Notes under the pieces: generated by a model
Databases searched by the model: none
Told to the model about the DNA's origin: nothing
The model's input: the letters and a program-made list of their open reading frames with translations, nothing else
Made by a program: the position numbers and the translations under genes
DNA from: Halicephalobus mephisto
Lineage: Eukaryota; Nematoda; Chromadorea; Rhabditida; Panagrolaimidae
Assembly: GCA_009193035.1 (NCBI GenBank)
Contig: SWDT01000058.1
Coordinates: forward strand, 496,001-560,000
Direction of reading: 5' to 3'
Length of the DNA: 64,000 nt
Shown here: positions 22,001 through 34,035 of the stretch, piece by piece
Position numbering within the stretch: position 1 is the stretch's first letter
Layout: each line of letters starts with the position of its first letter

Positions 22001-22585
22001 ACAGTATCCCAAAACTGGCAGCTTTTAGATATTTTAGAATTTTATTAATTTAAATCTAACAAGAATTTTCGGCATACTGTAGCACCTTATGGAAGCTTTT
22101 AGAATCTCTGAAAATCAAGTAGCAGATCCTACAGTATCCCAAAACTCTGACAACTTTTAGATATTTTAGAATTTTATTAATTTAAATCTAATAAGAATTT
22201 TCGGCATACTGTAGTACCTTATGGAAGCTTTTAGAATCTCTGAAAAATCTCCAAAATCGTCCAAAATTCTGGAAATTTAAGTTCTTTTAGAATTTTATTT
22301 TTTAAACAAATTTTAAAATTTCATAAAAATTTTCAAAAATTCCAGAATTTAAAAAATTTTAATTTTACAATTTTCCGAAAATATTTTTTTGAAAATTAAA
22401 CTTTAAAAAAGAATTAATTTTCGAAACATTTTAAAATAAAATTAAGGTTATAAAAATACTGTAAGAATCCCGACTTACACAAGTTCTTTTTCGTAGGTCC
22501 TGCAGTTGACGCACTTCACTCCTGTCGAAAAATCGAAAAAATAAAAAAAAATAAAAACAAACAGTACTGTAACGAAGAAGTTCAT
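19073..22585 (-). CDS. GPI-anchored cysteine-rich protein with ET/Ly6-like modules
   Basis: Seven exons join in phase to 397 residues: 22585-22479, 21689-21614, 21224-21142, 20594-20423, 20377-20198, 19989-19774 and 19432-19073. It starts with a hydrophobic signal peptide (MNFFVTVLFVFIFFYF) followed by VKCVNCRTYEKELVCDTEC. Two modules share the order C-x-G-D-F/Y-C (ECDGDFCVLW and YCRGDYCLLQ), GC(I/L)S(G/V) and a closing C-x-C-N or LCDTDFCN. This matches nematode ET-module and Ly6-type extracellular proteins. An unrelated cysteine-containing middle part includes SCGQMPQYNFDFLIGSLWPG. A Ser/Gly linker and the hydrophobic end VLLIILGMIV suggest a GPI signal. It is probably a cell-surface protein of unknown partner. 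Introns carry family-1, -3 and -7 elements. Confidence 0.82.
19475..19695. mobile_element. Family-1 inverted-repeat element in an intron
   Basis: The left end is TCCGGTCCTGACGCGAAAAA and the right end is TTTCGTTTCAGGACCCAAGA. The interior shares AATAACAAGTTTGAGCAGAG with the copies at 28.6, 36.7 and 60.9-61.1 kb. It sits in the last intron of the cysteine-rich GPI gene. Confidence 0.7.
20637..21125. mobile_element. Family-7 inverted-repeat element (CCCTTAGGGCATTTAGTC ends)
   Basis: The left end reads GATAGTCGTTCCCTTAGGGC with ATTTAGTC following. The right end reads GACTAAATGCCTCAGGGGAC with CAACTATCG following, its imperfect reverse complement. The element lies between exons 3 and 4 of the cysteine-rich GPI gene. 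Related ends recur as tandem copies at 42010-42470. Confidence 0.6.
21272..21590. mobile_element. Family-3 element (copy 2)
   Basis: This is a same-strand copy of the 12172-12492 element with terminal GTTTCTGTCCAAAG and CGCTTGGGACAGA. It sits between exons 2 and 3 of the cysteine-rich GPI gene. The two copies differ mainly by scattered substitutions. Confidence 0.7.
21965..22260. repeat. Tandem repeat of about 127 bp in an intron
   Basis: The words TTTTAGAATCTCTGAAAATC and TTCGGCATACTGTAG recur at about 127-134 bp spacing, giving two full units and a partial third. The array lies in the first intron of the cysteine-rich GPI gene. Confidence 0.75.
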
Positions 22586-22984
22586 CTTCCCTAAAAGTCC
22601 ATTTTTAATTAATCAAGTTTAAGAAAATCCAGTCAACTCGACTTTCAAAAAGATCAAGTTTCAATTTTCGGATTTCGTAAATCCCTCGAGAAATTTGACG
22701 GATTTACGAAATCCTATACATTTTCGAACTTAAATTTCAAAAATCATCGAAAAAATAAAACTGTATTCAATTTTTGTCTATTCTACCCAATTTCGTTCCA
22801 GAATCTAACCACTTCAGACCCTCGAGCCCCTCAGGCTGTTTGGCAAACACCGATTTCTAAGATATGAAATCCGGGAAGAGCTCACTCATCCACTCGAGGA
22901 TTTGTTTGAACACGAATGTTGTCACGAAATATCCAAAACAAAAACGCCTCAATTAACTTAAAAAAACAAAGTTGTTTGTCCAGT

Positions 22985-23130
22985 TCTGGTCCCGACACGA
23001 AAAACTTTTAAAATATTTTTAACTTTATTTTTATGTTTAGTAAATTGTATAAAATTTATCAAATATGAAAATAGTTATAGTTGTTTTAAAATTAAAAAAA
23101 TATTTTTCGTGTCAGGACCAAATTTGAAAA
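22985..23130. mobile_element. Family-1 inverted-repeat element
   Basis: It begins TTCTGGTCCCGACACGAAAA and ends TTTTTCGTGTCAGGACCAAA, a clear inverted pair with an AT-rich core of about 100 bp. It is intergenic. Confidence 0.7.
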
Positions 23131-23449
23131 AATAATTTTTTTTTCAAAAATTGAAAAATTCGAGACAATGATTTTCGAAGTTTTTCGCCTACCCCATTTG
23201 ACCCGGAGACCACATATGGAATTGGATCTCAGAAATTGGACGTATGAATGAATTCGAAAAAAAACAGAAACGTGATTCAATTGGGCGGAAAAGAAGGTCA
23301 TGAGGAGATTTTTGAGTTCCTTAAAAGAAACAAGGACATTCGGTCGGCCAGTCCGAGGTTTTCAGGATTACTAATTTAAGGGTAAATTCGGATTTCATTT
23401 GCGGATAGAAATAATCTGGATAGAATGCATAAAATTAAAATGACGTAAT

Positions 23450-24115
23450 TCATACATACAAAAAAGTGTAATTTTTGGTTTTTAAGAATCGCGAAATGAC
23501 ACAATCGTCACATTTTTCATGAATATTTTACATTTGTGACAAAAATTGAAACTTAATAGTGACGATTTGTATATATTACTGTACTAAAAGTTACATTTCT
23601 TGTGTGCGGAGATTTCGGATAGTGTCTATTTTCTGTTCATATTAGGACTTATTAGTCACTATCCTAAATCCACTAGAGCTGTCAAAATCACTATCCAAAA
23701 ACAGCTCCAATACACACAAAAGTGTGATTTTTCGTTTTTAATAATCATGAAATTTATCATAATTGTCATATTTTTAGGAATAGTTTACATTTGTGACAAA
23801 AATTGAAACTTAATAGTGACGATTTATATATATTACTGTACTAAAAGTTACATTTCTTGTGTGTAGAGATTTCGGATAGTGTCTATTTCCTGTTCATATT
23901 AGGACTTCTTAGTCACTATCCAAAATTCATTAGACTTGTCAAAATCACTATCCGAAAACAGCTCCAATACACACAAAAGTGTGATTTTTGGTTTTTAACA
24001 ATCATGAAATTTATCATAATCGTCATATTTTTAGGAATAGTTTACATTTGTGACTAAAATTGAAACTTAATAGTGACGATTTATATATATTACTGTGCCA
24101 AAAGTTAGGTTTTTT
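23450..24115. repeat. Composite array: family-5 elements alternating with GGATAGTG hairpins
   Basis: Three copies of a roughly 145-bp element (about 23450-23600, 23705-23865, 23965-24110) share CACAAAAGTGTGATTTTT at one end and AAAAGTTACATTTCTTGTGT at the other. ACACAAAA and TTTCTTGTGTG are therefore inverted ends. Two hairpins with GGATAGTGTCTATTT and TAGTCACTATCC lie between them. The same alternation recurs at 57125-57525. Confidence 0.8.
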
Positions 24116-25519
24116 ATGTATATTCTTCCATGACTGCAATAGGAAATTGTAAAATAATTATTTAAAAAATTAACCTTGATAAATATTTAAAAATCGAAAT
24201 TCTTGTCAGGACAATTTTTTTATTTTTCGAAATTAAAATTATTTTTTATTTTTTTTATAAATATTTTTTTTATTTTTTAAAACTTTAAAAAATCCAGGAT
24301 AAAAAATGGAAATAATAACAGCAATTTTATCGGGAAGAATGAGCGTGGGATGATTCCGACACGAATATCGGTTTTTATTCATTTTAAAATTGAACGTTTA
24401 AATTTTTTCCGAATTTGAAAAAAATAAACTTGGTCGATTTCAGTTTCGACAAATAAAATAAACATTTTTAAATCCATAATTTTTTGCAAATTTTTATTTA
24501 TTAAATTTTAGAAAATTCAAAAATTATTTAAAAAACAAAATTCTTTTTTTTTTTAAAAATCAAATTTGAATAATTTTTTAAAATTTTGATCAGTCACTAT
24601 CCTACCGTAATACTGAGAACATTTTTGCTTTTTTAAATAATTGAATAATAATTTAAAATTTAATTATTTTCAGTATACTGTAAAAAATAAAAATTTTAAT
24701 AAAAATAAAAATTTTATTTAATAAAAAATATTTTATTTAAAATTTTCTCAATTTTTGGTTTATTTTTTGGAATAAATTTTCTTCGAAGTTTTTAAAAATT
24801 AAAATAAATCAATGATGCCGTGGGCAATATCCAATGATATTTATTTTTAAATTTTTGAAATCGTCACAATTTCGTTATTTTTCTAAAAATTTCCTTAAAA
24901 ATTCAAAAAAGTAAAATAAAATTCAAATTTTTCGACTACATTGAAAAAATGAAAAATTTTGAATAATTTAATATGCGCTTCAGGATTTTTGAAAAGATCT
25001 AAAAATGGAATAAAATTGAAATTTTTCTTTGGATATTTATTAAATATTCAATAAAATGAAACTTGAAAAAATGAAAGGTGTCAAAAAAGACGATTTTCAA
25101 AAATGGCCGGATTTGGAAATCGACGGAATTCAAAAATAAAAAATTTAAATTTAAAAAAAAAAATTAAAAATAATTAAAAATAAAAAACTACCAAGATGAA
25201 TAACTTTATTCCGATTTTTTGGGATGAGTTATATATCAAAAAAAATCCTTCAATATTGCTTTCAGAATTTGTGTCAGATTCAAAATTAACATAAAAAATT
25301 AAATAATTTTTATTTAAAAAAACCGGAACAGATGTAATTTTTTTAATTACAAAAAATATTAGAAATAAACTAAAGTTTAAAATAAATTGTTCAAAATTCA
25401 AAAACAAAAAATCCAATTTTTATTTTCTAAATATTAAATTCTGTATTTTTTATTTCTTAAATATTTAAAAATAGATAATTTATGAATATCAATGAAAATT
25501 TGATATAATTTAAAATAAT

Positions 25520-25755
25520 ATATTTTAGATATTTTGGATATTTTGGATATTTTAGATATTTTGGATATTTTAGATATTTTGGATATTTTAGATATTTTGG
25601 ATATTTTAGATATTTTAGATATTTTAGATATTTTAGATATTTTGGATATTTTGGATATTTTAGATATTTTAGATATTTTAGATATTTTAGATATTTTGGA
25701 TTTTTGGATATTTTAGATATTTTAGATATTTTGGATTTTTGGATATTTTAGAAAA
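25520..25755. repeat. 9-bp microsatellite GATATTTTR
   Basis: More than twenty near-perfect copies of GATATTTTA or GATATTTTG run head to tail, with two interruptions near 25700 and 25735. The open frame across it (Asp-Ile-Leu repeats) is a by-product of the 9-bp period. Confidence 0.95.
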
Positions 25756-26499
25756 TTAAAGCTCCTCGAATTCTAGTTGTTCGAATTAATTTTATTTATT
25801 TTTTTCATAAAATTTCAAACATTACAAATTCAACGAAAATCACCACCATATCCATTTTGAAAATAAGATAAAAAAGAAACAATCCTAACCCGAATCCCAA
25901 CAGACCCATTTTGTCGGAAAATCCTGGTCCAATGCACCAACCAAGAATGACGATTTACAAATTTTCTCGACTCGGATTATTTTTTGTTTTCTTACTTTTA
26001 ATTCTCCAGAGAATGAGCAATCTGTCAACAGGCCTTCTTGTCCGAGGACTTGGCAACAATAAAGGATATTGTATTTGACAATAAATCTCAATGAATAAAA
26101 AAGGAAAATAATTGTTTAACCAAAAGCTGGAGATTTGGGAAGAGATAAAAGACCAGAAAGTCGTCCTAGAGAAAAGTCGGGTCAATTAGTGGAGATTGGG
26201 GCTTGGCGGACACTTCCTTCAAGGCTCGAAAATTCACGGATGACTTGCATGATTGGTATATTTGCAATTTACCATTTCAACTTAGTTTTGGAAAAATTAC
26301 ACACCATGTGGAGGTTCGTGACGAGCACGTCACCAGTCAATCTGGATTTTTACAGACTTCCAAAAGTCCGTTTTTTTCTCTAAACTGTTTTTGGGGAAAA
26401 TTGGGAACTTTCATCGAGAAACAAATTAGATGTTTTTGGTCGAAGAAAGTGTTGTGTACTTTTGGGTAAAGTTACTTGTAGTTACCTTTGAGCATGGGC

Positions 26500-26880
26500 T
26501 CAGATGGGATTTACATGAGGGGTCTTATGTGAATTGCATTTTTTTCGAAGATTATGTAAACAGTCCGATATAAATTACTTACTGTCCGTCGAGGAATACA
26601 CATATAATCCCATGTAAATTACGTATTGTTCCCTGAGGACTATGAACGACTCATTGCTTTGTAAATATTACATGTGAAATCTCATATAAACCCCCTACTG
26701 TTCTCTAAAAATTAAACATGCAGTCTTCTGTAAATTATCTTGTTTTCTGAGGATTACCTATATAATATCACGTAAATTAAATAGTTTTTTGGAAATTATG
26801 TAGTTTATATGAAACTGCATACATGTTTTTTTAGGATTATCTGTACAATAAAATATAAACTACATGTTCTCAGATTTATA
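26500..26880. repeat. Degenerate tandem repeat of about 65 bp
   Basis: Variants of TGAGGATTA...ATATAATCTCATGTAAATTACGTA recur near 26555, 26620, 26690, 26745 and 26820. Units are diverged, so the array is old. Confidence 0.55.
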
Positions 26881-26929
26881 CGCTCAATCCCGGGCAAATT
26901 ACGGTGTTTTTTGTGAATTCTGCGCATGT

Positions 26930-27115
26930 GACGTACATGCAAAAAAGCGTAACCTTTGACCCAGTAACAATTACGAAATTTGACAAAAATGTAATATAAT
27001 CGTCATATTTTCTGTAAATATTTGACATTTGTCATGAAAATTATAACTTAATAATGACAATTTTCATTTGTTACTGTACTAAAAGTTACGCTTCTTGTTG
27101 TGTGTACACTTCAAA
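26930..27115. mobile_element. Family-5 element, diverged copy
   Basis: It shares AATCGTCATATTTT, TAATAATGACAATTT, TACTGTACTAAAAGTTACG and TTCTTGTTGTGTGTAC with the 23.5-24.1 kb and 57.1-57.5 kb copies. It lies about 400 bp beyond the 3' end of the Na+/H+ exchanger. Confidence 0.6.
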
Positions 27116-27523
27116 GTCACGTTTAATAACGAATTCTTTTGTATTCGTTATGAACTTATTATAAGCACTCAAACAAGATATAAAACATTCAAAATTACGT
27201 CAAAGTAATAAAATACAAACAAGTTTATTGGAAAAACATGTTTTCCTACTGTGTAATGAAGTTGTAATCCACTCGGGAAACACTTAGAATTGATAGCTGA
27301 AAGTAAAATATTGGAGCTTGTAGATAGTTACTTGGATAGCAGCTAATAATCTTCCTCAATCACTATCCAAAATTAGCAATAGAATGATTTTTTATATTAA
27401 ACAATCCAAGAAATCGTTAGTAATGACTGAATTTCACGGTTATCTATGCATTCGACCTACTGTTTAAGTGCATTTTTCCTTTACTTAGGACTTTGTAATT
27501 CAAAGTATATCCCAACATGGGAA

Positions 27524-30443
27524 TCACAGTTGTTCCTTCTCTTCTGAATCCTTAGTAGGGTATCGGATAGCTTCAACCCATTCGGAAGCGTCCTGAATTG
27601 CCACCTTCATACAGACTCTGGCAACGTGGTTAGTGTCGACTTGGCCTCTCCTGTACTTCTTGAGCAAAATAGGCTTAATAAATTTGTTCTCCATTTGTTC
27701 AAAATGTGTTTTCAAGAAATTCAGCCTTCTTCTCCCTACAATGCCCTCGATGCCGCCATTGACGTAATCGAGACATTTGTCATTAAACTCTTCGACTAAT
27801 CTCAGTTCTCGTTCTTCTTTGGTCTCGACGTGAAGCCAAAGAAGCAAAGGTTTCACTGTTATTCCTTGAAATATTACTGTAAAGAAAACCACAGCAATTG
27901 CAGTTGTCACGAACATGTTTCTCGCAGCTATAGAACTTGGAAGGGAAAGTGCCAACCCGAAGGCTATGGCTCCTCGAAGTCCGGAATAAGAAAGCACAAT
28001 CTGCTCCTTGAAGGTGAATTTCTGTTTTCTGATGGCATTCAACAAAGAACACTGCATTACGGTGAAGATAGTCCTGTAAATTGTACATGAAGCTACAGTA
28101 ATTCCGATGAACCAGTGATCTATCTTGTTCTCGAATGCAATGGAAGATGTCCCGAGAAGCAAGAAAACTACGGTCTCAGAACAGGTGGCCAGGGTTCTCG
28201 TTATTTGTCTCACAGAAATAACTGCGTCGTGTGTGATGTTGGACTTGATGTACTGCTTCACGATGATTCCACAGGAAACAACAGAGAGAATAGATGAAAC
28301 TGTCAGTAATTCAGCTGTCAGATGAGCCAAATAAGCAAAGGTAAAAATAAAAATAATGTCAAGGATCCGGACTCGACTAGTGTATCTGAAAGTCGGTAAT
28401 TTGACTGCATGTGAATCACTTTTGGAGAACTCAGAAGATATTCCACAACATGTAACTGTTTTAGTTTTTAAAAATAACTTACAGCGAGGAGTTCATCTGA
28501 TTAATTATATAACTGATAATCTTTTTGCAAAATTATAAGGATGAAATTAGTCGTTTAATCTTGGTTTTAATACGAACGATAATTTTTTAAATTTCAAACA
28601 TTCATAACTCTGCTCAAACTTGTTATTTCTGAGTAAACTTTTTTTTAAAATGTAGATTATATCTTGACCTATCTAATGAATATAAAAGGGAATCAAATAA
28701 CTACTTAAAAATTAGTGAAAATCGCGTTAAAAGCAATCCAACTATTCTTTGTATCTAGATCAAAGTTGAGCGACATACTTTTTTTTTAAATTACTATAAC
28801 ACAGTATTTTAGTTTTTTGATGGGACTGCTACTTTGTATTGTATGTTTTTTCAAATACCTAATTAGTTTCATTCGTGTATAAAAGGAAAAATAAATTCAC
28901 AGTTGTGATTTTATGCGAAAAATTAGAGTATTCTGTTACAATAATTTTTGTTCTTAATTTAAAGCATTCTATTTTTTAATCATTTTAGTTTCTTTATATT
29001 TGCAAAATTCCCAATAAAAAACAAATATTTTTGATTTCTATTATCAAAATTGTAAATTATCAAGTTTCCAAGGATATTGTATCTTCTACAATGATATATT
29101 AAATGTCATCAAAGAAAACTAAATTTTAGACTTTTTGTAATTACAGAGGTTAATGAATAAATTGATTTTTAGAAATGTCTACTTCCTACTTTTTTTACAC
29201 AAGCTTTCTGAAATCATGATTAACTGAATGGAATCAATATATAATAACCCCTGACCACAGTTTCCATATTACTTAATTCTGAGTGCAATCGATAGCAAGA
29301 TTGGAATCAAATAAAAGATTGATTGTAACTGAATGTAGTTAACATATTAATACATTTTTAACTAGAAACAAATGGGGTTCAAGCACGTTGATTACATTCA
29401 GTTACTATCAATCTTCTGTTCGAATACAATCTTGCTAGTGATTACACTCGGTTATAATCAAATAATGCGAAAACCATGATCAAGAACTTTTACGTGTTGA
29501 TTCCATTTAGTTAGATGTGATTTCAGAAAACCTGTGTAGACTTAAACTTCCCTAAAGTTTAAATTTTCCTTATTTTTTTCTTAACTTCTAAGGGGTCAAA
29601 ACTAAACTAACTTGGTGACAATAGAAGCCATCACGGCATAGAACAATCCAATCAAGACTCCGCCGACGGCAACGACGACGAAAGAACATCCAGCAGCTGC
29701 ATAGTCTAGAGGAACCAGGTTCTCCGGACCTGTTTGAATGAACTTTCTGAAGACTACAAACAACACAGCACTGATGCCATCGTTGAATAAGGATTCTCCC
29801 ATGACATTGATGTGGAGGAAGTCGTTGACTTTCAGTTCCTCAAAGACGGAAAGCACTGCCACAGGGTCTGTAGCACACACCAAGGAGGAAAACAGAAGGA
29901 CTTCATAGACAGTAAAGTTCACGCTGAATAATCCATAGGTACTACAGAGATACAAAGTCCCGCTGATGGCGCTGCAGTTCAAGATCGTTCCGACCAAGGC
30001 AAATAACATGACAGAATCGATGTTCCCGAAAAATATCTTGTTAGGCATACAGTATCCTGCATCGAACATTATTGGGGGGAGCAGGTAGAGGAAGAAGACT
30101 TCTGAATCCATCATCAGGAGCTTTTTGTCTAGATTCAGATATATTAAAAGATATCCGACAACTAGTCCGACGATGATGAGACAGGCGGAATCTGGTACGT
30201 TGTCGCCGAATTTCTTGTTGGCATGAAACACTAAACGATGATTTACGCAATTCTTTATGGAATGAAACTCCAAAATTACTCACGAATCTTGACCCCACAA
30301 GCGACCAGAATCCAGATTACGATAACAAAAGGAACAGAAACATGATTCCAATCAACTTCGATCATCTGGAATCCTCCGGCATCTCCGTCGCCATAACAGT
30401 AATGAAAAAATCCGAAAAATAAAAAATAATAACCAATGTGCAT
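27524..30443 (-). CDS. nhx: Na+/H+ exchanger (NHE/NHX family)
   Basis: Three exons (30443-30284, 30230-29612, 28385-27524) join in phase to 546 residues. A signal-like N-terminus is followed by an acidic/glycine loop, VSVPFVIVIWIL, and the exchanger core. Family marks in order: FHANKKFGDNVPDSACLII, FFLYLLPPIMFDAGYCMP, SSLVCATDPVAVLSVFEELK, INVMGESLFNDGISAVLF and SYSGLRGAIAFGLALSL. The ATDPVAV and GESLFNDG blocks contain the acidic residues used for ion exchange. The cytosolic tail after the last helix is about 100 residues, short compared with many plasma-membrane NHEs. It exchanges Na+ for H+; which nhx orthologue is not resolved. The 1.2-kb second intron holds a family-1 and a family-2 element. 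Confidence 0.93.
28548..28790. mobile_element. Family-1 related element, inverted partner of 36515-36760
   Basis: The stretch starting GTCGTTTAATCTTGGTTTTA and running to CAAAGTTGAGCGACATA is, as a whole, a close reverse complement of 36515-36760. Shared blocks include TTGAGCAGAGTTATGAATG and AATAGTTGGATTGCTTTTAA as read in the second copy. The copies lie in an intron of the Na+/H+ exchanger and an intron of pseudokinase B. Confidence 0.75.
29204..29540. mobile_element. Family-2 inverted-repeat element, copy 2
   Basis: The arms read TTTCTGAAATCATGATTAAC at the left and the inverted TTAGATGTGATTTCAGAAAA at the right. Interior words such as TGAGTGCAATCGA and ATTGATTGTAACTGAATGTA match the 1222-1510 insert. 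It lies in the second intron of the Na+/H+ exchanger. Confidence 0.7.
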
Positions 30444-30976
30444 CTGGTTTTTTCTATTTTTTAAGTAAAAATAATTTTGGTTTTTATTTAGAGTTATTCA
30501 TGCAGACGATCAATATCTCCTTAGTCGTCGACCAATCACAAAAATTCAGTGACGATTATTGACCAAACTGGAATTTTTACACTAGAGGATTACCTGGATT
30601 AGAAACGATCAATAAAAAGTAATAAATTATTTTCAATTTTTATAATAAGAAAATTAATAAAAAATAACTATTCTACAGTAAGATTAATTTTAAATTAAAA
30701 CTTTTCATTTTCGAAAATTACAATTTTCCAAACACTACTGTAATTTTGAAGGAGAATTTCAACTTGTTCTTATTTATTAATACTAGTAATTTTTCCACTC
30801 GAGAGTATCCAAATAACTTCATTTTGAATAAAATCAAAAATGTTTAAAAAAATTAAATTCCAAATGTTTAATTTTTTTCATGTTTACTGTCCGGTGAAAT
30901 TGTTGAGATTTTATATTTTGACTTTACAAAATACCAATGTTTCAAAAATGGTGAAGTTGATTTCTACAGTATATTT

Positions 30977-33497
30977 TTAAGGATTGAAAGTCACTCGGAC
31001 CCCTTTGGAAGAAACTAAATTTCGGACCCTGAGGACATCTTTCACGTCCCGGAAGGAAGTCTGGAGCATTTCAGAAGTGATTTCTCCGTAATTATCTAAG
31101 AGGACTTCCGGGACAGTCCGGGTCTGGAGGAAAACAGAAACACCGTTCCTGACGTAGAGGACGGAAGTTTTGTAAATGTACTTGATACTGTTGTTTCCGA
31201 AGACTTGGACATTTAGTCCTTCGACGTTCCCTGTATTTTTGATCGATAATGTGACGGTTTTCGAAAGGGCATCGTAGACGGCAATGGAGATGGCGGACAA
31301 GGCGAAAGTGACTTCATCGTTGACTTTGGAGATACTGTAATTGATTTCATTAAAAAAGTTTTTCATTTTTTATATAATTAGATCAGTAATTTCGTAATTT
31401 TATCTATTTTGAATAAAAAACAATCTTTTATAATTTTGAAAAATGATCGAAGAATCAGATTTTGATGAAAATTAAAACTTACTGATTAAATTGCAGCCTT
31501 CCACAGTTGGCTTCGAAGACGACATTCTTGATCTCGTCTTGATCCTCATTTAAGTTAACGACGACGGTGAATTTATCAATCTGGTTCTGCCTATTGAAAA
31601 TAAGACAGTTTTTACCGTACTCGATAGTCCCGTTTCCCCAGTCAAGGGTTGGCTTGAAGACGAAGAGGGTTTTCAAGTTCGGGATCTTGTACCCGAAGGA
31701 AGAACAAAAACAAGAACAAATACCATTGTTACTTTTATCTAGAGTACTTCTGGATTCTGAGAAAAATGAAGATTTTTCATTTTCTAAATCAACTTTTTGT
31801 TTTTTTTCTGATTTCAGAATTTCGAGAATGTTGTAATCTGGTTGGATAGCTTTAGGGAACTTCTCAATCTCACCATCTACAGTAACCTCATCGTCTTCTT
31901 CTTCAACAGCTGTCTTGACTTCATCTTCGTCTTCTTCGACGGCAGTTCTGACTTCATAGATGTCGTTGATTTCGTAACTTCCATCTTCTTCGATGACGCT
32001 TTGGAAATCCCTTTCGTTTATGGACTTACTGAATTCACTTCTTTCATCAAATACAGCTTCCCAAGAACTAGCATTGGATTCTCTGTCGTCTTTGGTCCCA
32101 ATGAAGTCAAATTCGTCTTCAGAATCGTTTTGAACATTTTCTTTGAGAATTAATTTTTGACTAATTTCGTTTTTGAAATTATCAATATTAGGATTTTTTC
32201 CGACATAATCTTCATCAGTTTTGATCACGGATTCTGGAGTATCTTTCTGGATAAAGGCATCCAGAGGCAGTCCTCGGAGTTGTCTTCTAAATAACGAAGA
32301 AGTTTTATTTTTCTCCTCTTGAACTTTCTTTCCTCCCATGAACTTTGTCTTCAAAACCGAATCAAAAGTGAAGTTTTTTTCCATCATCAGAGCTTGAAAG
32401 AATTCATATTCTTCTTCAGATTCCACAGTGAAAAGAGGGAATGTGTATTTGAGGGTTTCGTTCTCGTTCTCGATGACCGAACAGCAGTCCACGAGATCGA
32501 GGCCTCCAGAAAGAGCGTAGAAGGCGATGGAGGCGAGATCTAAGAAGATCTGATGTTGTACTCGGAGTTGAAGAGCCTTATAAAAAGTTACTGTAGATCT
32601 ACTGGTGTCAACGAGAAAAATTCGACGAACAAACTGAAAAATTTCAATTAAAAACAAATTAAACTATAAAATTTTATATTAAATTTATTATTTTTAAATT
32701 TAAAAACTTTAATAAAAACATATTCGTCGAAATAAACTCATCACAGGACCATTTATCCGTTTTCATCAAATATTTTACATTTTAATCCATAAAATATGTT
32801 TTTTAATATTTTCACGTCAAAGATCAATGTAAATATTCTAACACTAAAATATTTAATTTCGATGAATATTAAATCGGTAAATTAATGAATAAATTATAAA
32901 TCCAAATGGTCCTGACATCACTCAGAAAATAATATAAATTTTTAACTTTTTTGACGATTATTTTCTTAATGTGAAAACTATCAAAATTCAAAATACAGTT
33001 ACCATAGATTAGTATTACAGTACACTTACCACATCTCGATATTCTTTCGTTTCTGGATCGACGTCGATCACGACTTGGTCGGGAGTTAATTTTCCAAACT
33101 TCTGGCCACAAGAATCCAGATGACTAACGAGATCCATGAGTGATTTCATCATCTTGACAACTCCATCTTTGAAGTTGTCTTGGTTGTGGAATCTAGCCAC
33201 GTATTTCGTCAATGGAATTCCATCTTTGTCTTCAGTAACAAGAACGAGGGACCTATTGTTGTTGTCCGGAAAAGCTTCGATGAAAGAACAAAGATTCGGA
33301 TGACAAACTGTATTCTCCATGAAATTACGGCAAAAATCATGAAGACTATCTTCTTCCGTAAACTCCCTGATCAGACAGATGACGGAAGAGTGGGATCTCT
33401 TATCCAAGCATTCGTAGCTTTTGAAGACCAGATTTGAAGGAATTACACGATGGATGAAGAAGCGATCATTCAACTTGTTGAAAACAGGAAGGGCCAT
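30977..33497 (-). CDS. Divergent pseudokinase-like protein A
   Basis: Three exons (33497-33030, 32633-31483, 31334-30977) join in phase to 658 residues. Residues about 10-185 follow the protein-kinase fold. RVIPSNLVFKSYECLDK stands where the Gly-rich loop would be, ICLIREF in place of VAIK, CHPNLCSFIEAF for the alpha-C to beta-4 region, KFGKLTPDQVVIDVD for the catalytic loop and RIFLVD for DFG. The invariant Lys, HRD Asp and DFG Asp are all missing, so it should not phosphorylate. A long acidic low-complexity middle follows (AVEEDEDEVKTAVEEEDDE), then about 150 residues of beta-rich sequence without a recognised family. Gene order, exon layout and the kinase-like part resemble the upstream gene at 35011-39579. 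The kinase link is by pattern only. Confidence 0.7.
32740..32925. mobile_element. Possible family-1 element
   Basis: CATCACAGGACCATTTATCC near 32741 and AAATGGTCCTGACATCA near 32906 form an inverted pair around an AT-rich core in intron 1 of pseudokinase A. Internal similarity to other copies is weak. Confidence 0.4.
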
Positions 33498-33734
33498 GTT
33501 AAATCGCAGATTCTAGAAGATATTAAATGAGAAAATTATTTAATTAAAAAGTATAACATTTAATAAAAAAAATACTTTATTAATTCTTCGAATTGGGGAA
33601 CACTATTCACAGTAGAAGGAAGTTTCAATTTTGTGTAAAAATTGTCGAATAATATAATTGTTCATTTTCCAAGATTAAATAATATCATTTAAAAAGTACT
33701 TTACAGAAGTTGGTAATCAGTCTGGATAAAGTTG

Positions 33735-34035
33735 AATTTTCTTAGTGCGGTGGTTATTAGGAAAATAAGCGATTTTAAATTGAGATAAAAGATGTTGAAA
33801 ATGACGTAAACAGATTTGTAGGTTCTAAACCTGAAATTGGAATCCAGAGTCAATTTTCAAGTACTAGATATGAGACATCACAGACCTGTATGTGGACATT
33901 TCATGTCTGGTACTTGAAGGTTGACTCTGGAATCCAACTTCAGGTTTAGAACCTACAAATCTGACAACGTCATTTTCAGCATCTTTTGTTTCAATATAAA
34001 ATCGTTTATTTTCCTAATAACCACCGCACTAGAAA
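33735..34035. mobile_element. Long fold-back element with ~130-145-bp arms
   Basis: The left arm starts TTAGTGCGGTGGTTATTAGG and the right arm ends CCTAATAACCACCGCACTAG. Near-complete complementarity continues through blocks such as GGTTCTAAACCTGAA and TTCAGGTTTAGAACC to a spacer of roughly 30 bp. The terminal TAGTGCGGTGG could be a transposon end with a TA target. A transcript would fold into a long double-stranded RNA hairpin. Confidence 0.85.

Larger units (their letters stand above)
22586..27523. other. Repeat-rich gene desert
   Basis: No confident gene is found between the cysteine-rich GPI gene and the Na+/H+ exchanger. It holds a family-1 element (22985-23130), a mixed array at 23450-24115, a 9-bp microsatellite at 25520-25755, degenerate 65-bp repeats at 26500-26880 and a family-5 copy at 26930-27115. 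Two weakly protein-like stretches are unassigned. One is the minus-strand 26091-25885, with CCQVLGQEGLLTDCSFSG followed by a GTAAG donor. The other is the plus-strand 26190-26400, with FTDDLHDWYICNLPF and HHVEVRDEHVTSQSGF. Neither joins neighbouring exons. Confidence 0.55.

Noticed and set aside
23450..24115. CRISPR-like array
   Set aside because: Repeats alternate with related, not unique, spacers, and the setting is a nuclear nematode genome.
25534..25716. Open frame of Asp-Ile-Leu repeats
   Set aside because: It is the direct product of a 9-bp microsatellite.
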